NCBI GenBank assembly: GCA_946615875.1
Contig: CAMOIK010000059.1
Span: forward strand, 1 to 11,359
From: an uncultured Verrucomicrobiota bacterium
GTDB taxonomy: Bacteria > Verrucomicrobiota > Kiritimatiellia > RFP12 > UBA1067
Length of the DNA: 11,359 nucleotides
Reading direction: 5' to 3'
A model generated the notes under the pieces. It was not told the DNA's origin. It made no database searches and saw only the letters and a program-made list of their open reading frames with translations. Every line of letters begins with the position of its first letter. Position 1 is the first letter of the stretch. The position numbers and the translations under genes are program-made. Shown piece after piece: positions 6,132-11,359 of this stretch.

Positions 6132-7615
6132 GCGAAGAAGTGAAATGGTATCTGCGCACGCCGGACGAGACGTTCGGCCCCGAGAGCGAGGAGAAGCTGG
6201 TCGAGTGGGCGCGGCTCGGGCGCATACAGCCCGGCCAGGAGGTTTCCGACGACATGGCGACATGGCGGCGCGTGGAGGACGTGCCGTTCCTGGACATGCG
6301 CTTTTCCATCGACATAGGCGACGGCAAGGCGCGGGGGCCGTTCAACCGCGCCGCGGCGGAGGCGCTGTTGGCCTCCGGGCGGCTGCCGCAGACGGCGCGG
6401 ATGCTGGAGGTCCGTCCACCTTTCGCACAGGAAGAGCCCGCGCAGGAAGAACCCGTGCAGGAGGAAGCGGCGCCGGTGCCGACGGCCGAGCCGGAAGTGA
6501 AGGTGGTCGAGCGCATCGTCCGCGTGGAAGTGCCGGTCGAAGTGGAGAAGATCGTCGAGGTGCCTGTCGAGAAGGTGGTGGAGAAGCTTGTCGAGGTGCC
6601 GATCGAGCGCGTCGTGGAGAAGCTTGTCGTCAAGGAAGTCCCCGTAGAGAAGGTGGTCGAGAAGGAGGTCGAGAAGGTCGTAGTCGATGAGCGGCGCGTG
6701 AAGGAGCTTGAAGGGCTGCTGGACGAGGAGCGCCGCTACACCGCCGAGCTGCGCAAGCGCATGGAGGCCGCCGCCGAGGAGGCGAAGGAGAGGGCCGAGG
6801 AGGAGAAGCGGCACATCGAGGATTTGCAGGGGCGGCTGGACGCCGCCGCCAAGGCGCAGGAAGAGGGAGAGGCGAAGCTCCGCGCCCAGGCCGACGCCGC
6901 CGCGAAGGAGGCGGCGCGCCGCGAGGAGAAGTTGAAGGAGCAGGTGAAGGCGCTGGAGGACGAGATACGCCGTCTGCCGCAGACGGCCTCCGAGGTGGCG
7001 AGCATCCAGGCGGCCGTCTATACGATCATGACGAAGGAAGCGGAGGAGCTTGCCGCCGAGCTGGAGGTCGAGCGCCGCGAAGCCGAGGAATACCGCCGCC
7101 GCCACCAGGAGCGCTCGCAGCGTCTGCTGGAGCGCCGCCACGACCTGCTCAAGCGCGCCGGTTCCAACATCGAGGAGATGACGCGCAAGGCCCTGATAAA
7201 CCGCCCGGAGGATCCTCGCACTGCGCAGCTGCGGCGCGACTACGAGGACTTCCAGCGTCTCCACGAGCGCCAGTCGAAGGAGGCGGAGCGCAAGATCGCC
7301 GACCTCACGGACAAGCTGCGCCTGCGCGACGCCGAGCGCGCCCGCGCCGCCGAGCAGATGAAGGACGTGACGGAGCTGCGCCACGAGATACAAAGCGTGC
7401 GCGAGCAGCTGGCCAAGCGCGAGCAGGAGCTGATGGCGGAGCGCCAGCGCGGCGAGGAGCTGCAGCGCCAGCACGCAACGAGCCAGCAGACGATGCTCGC
7501 CCGCCTGGCCGCGCTCGAATCGCCTTCCATCGGCACCACGCAGACCATGGCGACCAACCAGAGCCGCGAGGCGCGCATGGTCAAGCTCCCATCCTGGATG
7601 AAGATAGGGCGCTGA
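6128..7615 (+). CDS. tandem GYF_2-like protein with long coiled coil
   Basis: This 495-residue protein is a paralogue of the preceding product and also lacks a signal peptide or membrane segment. Residues 7-55 form a GYF_2-like module (W7-Y8, G17-P18, W27, G31-R32-I33, W46, P53). Residues 58-96 are a second half-size module (ARGPF at 68-72, ALLASGRLP at 79-87). An acidic E/P/Q linker (99-122) follows, then VEVPVEK-type repeats (124-187). Long charged coiled coils at about 187-282 and 302-460 are broken by LPQTASEV (283-290) and by a basic segment around NRPEDPRTAQLRR (358-370). The tail ends MVKLPSWMKIGR. The architecture suggests a filament-like or scaffolding protein that displays peptide-binding modules; that is inference. 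The start is certain from the strong SD and ATGA overlap. The stop is 38 bases before the next gene. The coiled-coil prediction is secure, the GYF_2 call fairly so, and the function is unknown. Confidence 0.88.
   Translation: MSEEVKWYLRTPDETFGPESEEKLVEWARLGRIQPGQEVSDDMATWRRVEDVPFLDMRFSIDIGDGKARGPFNRAAAEALLASGRLPQTARMLEVRPPFAQEEPAQEEPVQEEAAPVPTAEPEVKVVERIVRVEVPVEVEKIVEVPVEKVVEKLVEVPIERVVEKLVVKEVPVEKVVEKEVEKVVVDERRVKELEGLLDEERRYTAELRKRMEAAAEEAKERAEEEKRHIEDLQGRLDAAAKAQEEGEAKLRAQADAAAKEAARREEKLKEQVKALEDEIRRLPQTASEVASIQAAVYTIMTKEAEELAAELEVERREAEEYRRRHQERSQRLLERRHDLLKRAGSNIEEMTRKALINRPEDPRTAQLRRDYEDFQRLHERQSKEAERKIADLTDKLRLRDAERARAAEQMKDVTELRHEIQSVREQLAKREQELMAERQRGEELQRQHATSQQTMLARLAALESPSIGTTQTMATNQSREARMVKLPSWMKIGR
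6497..6688 (+). repeat. V/E/K/P-rich degenerate repeat in the coiled-coil paralogue
   Basis: Codons for residues 124-187 encode units such as VRVEVPVE (131-138), KIVEVPVEKVVEK (141-153), LVEVPIERVVEK (154-165) and EVPVEKVVEKEVEK (170-183). They share the VEVPVEK core with the upstream gene but lack its 35-residue duplication. The alternating hydrophobic/charged pattern leads straight into coiled coil. Confidence 0.7.
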
Positions 7616-7653
7616 CGGCGCCGCCACCTGACCCGCCACGATACCGCACCGCC

Positions 7654-9198
7654 ATGAACACGCTCTGCTGCATACTCGCCGTGCTTTCGCTATGGGACTA
7701 TCCGGCGCGGCATCTCCGCCACGTGGAACTCCGCGACCAGTTCGTCGCCGCCGTGCGCGAAGGCGACACGGAGACCATGAAGGAGACGTGCGAGAAGGGC
7801 GTGGCGCTGCTTCCCGACGATCCCGTGTGGCGCTACAACCTCGCCTGCGCTCTATCCTACATGAAGGATCCCAAGCCCGCGCTGGACGCGCTGGAGGAAG
7901 CCATAGACCTCGGCTTCCGCGACGCGGACGCTATCGCCGGCGACCGCGACCTGAAGCGCATCTCCGGCGAGGAGCGTTTCGGCGAGCTGGTGGAGTACGC
8001 GCGCGACATGGCGCGCCGCCCGATCCTCTCCGGCCCGATGGCGGTGACTCCCGCCACCGGGACGTTCGGCAAAGCCATCCACCTCGGCGAGCAGAACCTC
8101 GCGTGGAACTTCGACCTGGGCTGCTTCGAGGCGCGCATGCGCCTGCTGCCCGGCGGCGGAGGCAACGCGGGCGACCTCTACATGAACCGCGACGGCGAGC
8201 ATTCCCGCCTGAACATCAAGAGCTGGCCCGGCCTGACGCCCGTGCGGCTCGACGCCGAGGGGCGCGCGCGCGGCGCCGACCTCGACTTCCCGAACATCCT
8301 GTTCCCGTATCCCGTCTTCGGCAACTGTTCGCGCGCCCTCACGCAGGGTCCGTACTGGCGGTCGCTGCCGCGCGCGCTGATGACGGGTGAAGCCTGGCGG
8401 CTGGCCGCGATGGCGAAGTTCTACCTCTCCAACCAGGTCTGGGTGTTCCCGGCGGTGAAGGATTTCGACTTCTCGCCGTCGGGATACGGCGACGTCTTCG
8501 CGTCCGTCACGCCATACTGGATCGCGACGCAGGGCGCGTCGTTCACCGACCAGCAGTATCTGCGAGCGGCGCTGGAGGTGAGCCGTTCGATGCAGCCGGA
8601 AGTGAAGAGCGCGGTCGTGGGCGCCGGGCGGCTGGCGCCGACGGTGCAGGCGCTGCTTAGGCGTTCGCTCCGCGGCGTGGCCACGGAGGCCGACTATCTG
8701 AGCGAGAAGGCGCACCCGACCTGCTTCGCCACGAACGCGCTCGACATCGCCCGGCTGAAGAAGGCGGCGTCGTCGCTGACCCTGGCGCAGGTGCCGCCGG
8801 TGGCGATAATCGCGGGCGCGTTCCCGGAGCAGAAGGCGGCGGTCGCGCCGGGCGCGCTGCCGGAGCTCACCTACGCCACGGCGTGCGCCTGGGCGTTCGT
8901 GCTGCGCTCGCCAGCAGAGAAGCGCGCGTTCGTGGTGAAGGCCGCCGGCGGCGCCGAATACGAGTTCGCGGCGGTGCACAACGGCGCGGCGGCGTGTCTG
9001 GAGCGCCTGGCCCCGGACGCCGTGCGCATCACGCTCGACCGGTCGCGGATGTCGCCCACCAACCGCGTGGATCTGGCCGTGTTCGCCCGGACGGGCAAGT
9101 CGCTGTGGAGCGCGCCGTCGTTCGTCTCGTTCGCCGTGGTCGATCCCGACGCCCCGTATTCCGACCCGGTGCTCACCCCGATGAAAAACGATGATTGA
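7654..9198 (+). CDS. probable exported TPR-containing protein, unknown C-terminal domain
   Basis: This 514-residue protein begins with a short hydrophobic segment (4-13, LCCILAVLSL) that may be a signal peptide, although it lacks the usual positive N-end. Residues 24-118 are TPR-like: a VAAVREGDTETMKETCEKG helix pair, then PDDPVWRYNLACALSYMKDPKPALDALEEAIDLGF, then a DRDLKRISGEERFGELVEYAR cap. The last is typical of the terminal TPR unit in proteins whose repeat describes 'first residues of a larger scaffold'. I do not recognise residues 125-514. They contain aromatic, Gly- and Pro-rich stretches (AWNFDLGCF, GPYWRSLPRALMTGEAWRL), an Ala-rich helical part (330-420) and a C-terminal strand-rich part ending in APSFVSFAVVDP and PYSDPVLTP. 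ATG 7654 is the only start consistent with an export segment; no SD is visible. No catalytic motif is evident. The 38-base gap upstream is GC-rich and holds no promoter that I can see. Confidence 0.85.
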   Translation: MNTLCCILAVLSLWDYPARHLRHVELRDQFVAAVREGDTETMKETCEKGVALLPDDPVWRYNLACALSYMKDPKPALDALEEAIDLGFRDADAIAGDRDLKRISGEERFGELVEYARDMARRPILSGPMAVTPATGTFGKAIHLGEQNLAWNFDLGCFEARMRLLPGGGGNAGDLYMNRDGEHSRLNIKSWPGLTPVRLDAEGRARGADLDFPNILFPYPVFGNCSRALTQGPYWRSLPRALMTGEAWRLAAMAKFYLSNQVWVFPAVKDFDFSPSGYGDVFASVTPYWIATQGASFTDQQYLRAALEVSRSMQPEVKSAVVGAGRLAPTVQALLRRSLRGVATEADYLSEKAHPTCFATNALDIARLKKAASSLTLAQVPPVAIIAGAFPEQKAAVAPGALPELTYATACAWAFVLRSPAEKRAFVVKAAGGAEYEFAAVHNGAAACLERLAPDAVRITLDRSRMSPTNRVDLAVFARTGKSLWSAPSFVSFAVVDPDAPYSDPVLTPMKNDD

Positions 9199-9206
9199 CG
9201 GGAACC

Positions 9207-9243
9207 GCCATCCATCGTCCTCCATCCGCCAATCCTTTTCCCC
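9207..9243. other. C-rich leader with CCATCC-like repeats before the ABC-F gene
   Basis: The short gap before ATG 9244 contains CCATCC at 9208-9213 and 9222-9227, a related CCATCGTCCTCC stretch between them, and then a pyrimidine run up to 9243. It has no SD; instead it contains CCTCC (9219-9223), the same sequence as the anti-SD. I cannot assign a role. Confidence 0.35.
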
Positions 9244-10929
9244 ATGGCAGATTTCTTGATGTCGCTGAAGGACGTGACGCTGGCGTTCGGAGGGGACGCG
9301 GTGCTTGACGGCGTGTCGCTTTCGATTTCCAAAGGGCTGCGCGCGGCGCTGACCGGGCGCAACGGCGAAGGCAAATCCACTCTGATGAAGGTGTTGGCGG
9401 GGATGCTGGAGTGCGACTCCGGCGAAATCGTGCGCGCCCCTGGCCTGACGATACGCTACGTGAGCCAGGACGTGCCGTCGGACAGGCCCGGCGACGACGC
9501 CTTCAACGCGCTTTCCGGCGGCAGGCGCCGCCGTCGCATCCTTGAAGAGGCTCTGACGGCGCGCCCCGACCTGCTGCTGCTGGACGAGCCGACCAACCAC
9601 TTGGACGTGGAGGCCATCGACTGGCTGGAGGGCTGCATACGGCGGGCGCGCGAGATGGCCGTCATAACCGTGACGCACGACAGGCGGTTTCTGCGGAAGG
9701 TGGCCACCCGGATCTTCGACCTGGACCGCGGCGAGCTTTCCGGCTGGGAGTGCGACTACCCCACGTTCGTCAAGCGCAAGGCCGAGCTGATGGCCGACGA
9801 GGCCGTTTACTGGGCGCGCAAGTCGCGCAAGCTGGCGCAGGAGGAGGCGTGGATACGGCGCGGCGTCAAGGCGCGCACCACCCGCAACGAGGGGCGGGTG
9901 GCGGCGCTGATGCAGCTGCGCAAGGAGTTCGCGGAGCGGAGAATACAGGCCGGGAAGGCTTCGATGCGTCTCGACACGGCGGCGCCAGGAGGCGTGAGCG
10001 TGATAAAGACAAAGGGTCTCGGCTTCGCGTATCCCGGCGGCGAGCCGGTCGTGCGCGACTTCTCGGCCACGGTGCTGCGCGGCGAGCGCATAGGCATACT
10101 CGGCGCGAACGGCGCTGGCAAGACGACGCTTCTCAACCTTCTCACTGGGCGGCTCGCGCCGTCCGCGGGATCGGTGGAAATCGGCACCAACGTCCAGATG
10201 GCGTTCTTCGACCAGTTGCGCAGCGAGATGAACCCCGCCCTGACGGTGGCGGAAAACATCGCGTCGGACCGCGACGAGGTGCTGGTGGGCGGAGTCAGGA
10301 AGCACATATTCGCCTACCTCGCCGACTTCCTTTTCTCCTCCGAGAGGGCGCGCACGCCGGTGCGCGCGCTTTCGGGCGGCGAACGCGCCCGCCTGATGCT
10401 GGCCAAGCTTTTCCTGCGGCCCGCCAACCTGCTTGTCATGGACGAGCCGACGAACGACCTCGACATCGAGACCCTGGAACTGCTTGAGGAGCAGCTGCTC
10501 GCCTACAAGGGAACGCTGCTGCTCGTCAGCCACGACCGCGAGTTCCTCGACAACGTCGTGACATCGACCATGGTGCTGGAGGGCGACGGCCTCGTGCGCC
10601 AGTATCCCGGCGGCTACGCGGACTACGAGAAGCAGCGGGGGGCGGAAGCTTCCCGGCCGCGACCCGCCAAACCCGAACCCCGCGCCGCGAAACCAGAAGC
10701 CCGAAGCCAGAAACTCACATACAACGAGCAGCGCGAACTTTCCCTCCTGCCCGGGCGGATAGAGGCGCTGGAAGCGGAACTGGCGAAGATGCGAGAGGAA
10801 CTTTCCGACCCCTCGCTCTACCGCCGCGACGGCGAGCGCGCGCAGCGCCTCGCCGTCGAACTGCCGCAGCGCGAGGCCGAGCTGGACGCCGCGCTCGAAC
10901 GCTGGGCGGAGCTGGAGGACAAGGCGTGA
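9244..10929 (+). CDS. uup: Uup-type ABC-F ATPase with shortened first ATPase domain
   Basis: This 561-residue soluble ABC-F protein has two nucleotide-binding domains and no membrane part; the family acts on ribosomes or branched DNA structures. NBD1 has Walker A GRNGEGKST (38-46), Q75, signature LSGGR (90-94), Walker B LLLLDEPTNHLD with E115, and switch H145. NBD2 has GANGAGKTT (287-295), Q324, LSGGE (376-380), MDEPTNDLD with E401, and H430. The linker segment LAQEEAWIRRGVKARTTRNE (197-216) is the Uup hallmark, and residues 490-561 match the Uup C-terminal coiled-coil domain (LTYNEQRELSLLPGRIEALE). Oddly, only 14 residues separate Q75 from the NBD1 signature, against 51 in NBD2 and far more in E. 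coli Uup. Total length is about 70 short of the roughly 635 usual. The frame is intact, so this is not a frameshift. Both catalytic glutamates remain. The start is the first ATG, with no SD, after a C-rich 45-base gap. Confidence 0.95.
   Translation: MADFLMSLKDVTLAFGGDAVLDGVSLSISKGLRAALTGRNGEGKSTLMKVLAGMLECDSGEIVRAPGLTIRYVSQDVPSDRPGDDAFNALSGGRRRRRILEEALTARPDLLLLDEPTNHLDVEAIDWLEGCIRRAREMAVITVTHDRRFLRKVATRIFDLDRGELSGWECDYPTFVKRKAELMADEAVYWARKSRKLAQEEAWIRRGVKARTTRNEGRVAALMQLRKEFAERRIQAGKASMRLDTAAPGGVSVIKTKGLGFAYPGGEPVVRDFSATVLRGERIGILGANGAGKTTLLNLLTGRLAPSAGSVEIGTNVQMAFFDQLRSEMNPALTVAENIASDRDEVLVGGVRKHIFAYLADFLFSSERARTPVRALSGGERARLMLAKLFLRPANLLVMDEPTNDLDIETLELLEEQLLAYKGTLLLVSHDREFLDNVVTSTMVLEGDGLVRQYPGGYADYEKQRGAEASRPRPAKPEPRAAKPEARSQKLTYNEQRELSLLPGRIEALEAELAKMREELSDPSLYRRDGERAQRLAVELPQREAELDAALERWAELEDKA
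10914..10919 (+). promoter_or_regulatory. SD site for the overlapping GTG start
   Basis: GGAGGA stands six bases before GTG 10926, inside the end of the ABC-F gene, and the start overlaps that gene's stop as GTGA. This copies the arrangement at 1630-1645 and supports a real downstream gene that would otherwise be hard to place. Confidence 0.75.
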
Positions 10930-11359
10930 AGACGCTTTTCGCGCACTGGAAGGAGTCGGAAAGCCCCTGCTTTGCGACGGATGGCGACGCCAAGTGGACG
11001 CGCCTTGAAAGCGGCGTGCGGCAGAGCGGATACATCGCGGAAAACAAGTCTTCGTGGCTGGAAATGATGGTCTTCGGTTCGGGGACGCTTTCGTTCGACT
11101 GGCAACTCTCGTATTACCATCCTCTCATCGACTTTGAATGCAGCGTCGATGGCAATATCGTTGAGACCAAGGGGAGGGGGACGGATTGGGAGGCAATGCG
11201 CTTGCCCATCCCCTCGCCGGGACGCCATGTCGTCAGATGGAAATACTTGAAAGGCGCCAGCGCGCCGCCATATAACGACAATTGCGGACGCCTTCGGCGC
11301 ATTGTCTGGACGGGACGGCCCCGCGCAGCGTTTCGGCCGACAAGGCCGCTTCCTTTATT
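10926..11359 (+). CDS. partial protein with concanavalin-A-like beta-sandwich domain
   Basis: The frame from GTG 10926 stays open to the window edge (144 codons seen). Residues 13-130 resemble a lectin/glucanase-like beta sandwich that I associate with secreted proteins of Kiritimatiellota and relatives. The pattern includes FATDGDAKW (16-24), QSGYIAENKSSWLE (33-46), a GSGTLSFDWQLSYY strand pair (51-64), FECSVDG (70-76), GRHVVRWKYLKG (99-110), then DNCGRLRRIVWTG (118-130). In the usual version the last segment reads closer to DxCGWVDxxxWT. There is no signal peptide: the domain begins almost at residue 1, which is unusual for this fold. Past residue 130 the reading is Arg/Pro-rich and may mark a new region or loss of constraint. 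The start is supported by GGAGGA and the GTGA overlap with the ABC-F gene. The sequence is slightly less GC-rich than its neighbours. The product's role is unknown. Confidence 0.7.
   Translation, partial: MKTLFAHWKESESPCFATDGDAKWTRLESGVRQSGYIAENKSSWLEMMVFGSGTLSFDWQLSYYHPLIDFECSVDGNIVETKGRGTDWEAMRLPIPSPGRHVVRWKYLKGASAPPYNDNCGRLRRIVWTGRPRAAFRPTRPLPL

Noticed and set aside
9195..9223. Promoter before the ABC-F gene (TTGACG at 9195)
   Set aside because: The expected -10 position, about 17 bases downstream, is TCCTCC-like with no TATAAT resemblance.
7852..10533. 893-codon open frame on the minus strand opposite the TPR and ABC-F genes
   Set aside because: It is antisense to two well-supported genes, has Arg/His-rich composition, no domain and no start signal. 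It is a codon-bias shadow, as are the minus-strand frames at 5564-7639 and 5073-6263.

Overview
This window comes from a GC-rich bacterial chromosome (well above 60% G+C by eye) and every supported gene lies on the + strand. The last gene carries a secreted-type beta-sandwich domain that I associate with gut Kiritimatiellota/Lentisphaerae (PVC superphylum). Together with the diderm envelope genes and the weak use of Shine-Dalgarno (SD) sites, this suggests that lineage. The assignment is inference, because there is no rRNA or other marker gene here. There are no tRNA or rRNA genes, insertion sequences, CRISPR arrays or att sites, and no gap between genes exceeds 100 bases.

Layout: (1) 1-135 holds the probable tail of an upstream gene, a tandem A-tract repeat and an extended -10 promoter. 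Its start point would fall on or next to the first start codon, predicting a leaderless mRNA. (2) 136-2655 is a tight three-gene envelope cluster: an exported TPR protein, a LolA-like exported protein (outer-membrane lipoprotein-sorting type) and an AsmA-like membrane-anchored protein with an Ala/Gly-rich amphipathic tail. (3) 2740-5202 encodes glycogen phosphorylase, with no other glycogen gene nearby. (4) 5253-7615 is a translationally coupled pair of paralogues. Each starts with two tandem GYF_2-like modules followed by VEVPVEK-type repeats; the second continues into a long coiled coil. No function is known to me, and this is the best candidate for an undescribed system in the window. (5) 7654-9198 encodes a probably exported protein with an N-terminal TPR unit and an unrecognised C-terminal region. 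(6) 9244-10929 encodes a Uup-type ABC-F ATPase whose first nucleotide-binding domain lacks the stretch between Q-loop and signature motif. (7) From 10926 to the window end is a partial gene with a concanavalin-A-like domain, overlapping the ABC-F gene by four bases.

The genes could form one long transcript from the promoter near 121, since I see no convincing internal terminator or promoter. Translation starts fall into two classes. Three overlapping junctions (GTGA/ATGA) have a strong GGAGG-type SD about 5-6 bases upstream. The starts at the non-overlapping junctions have none.
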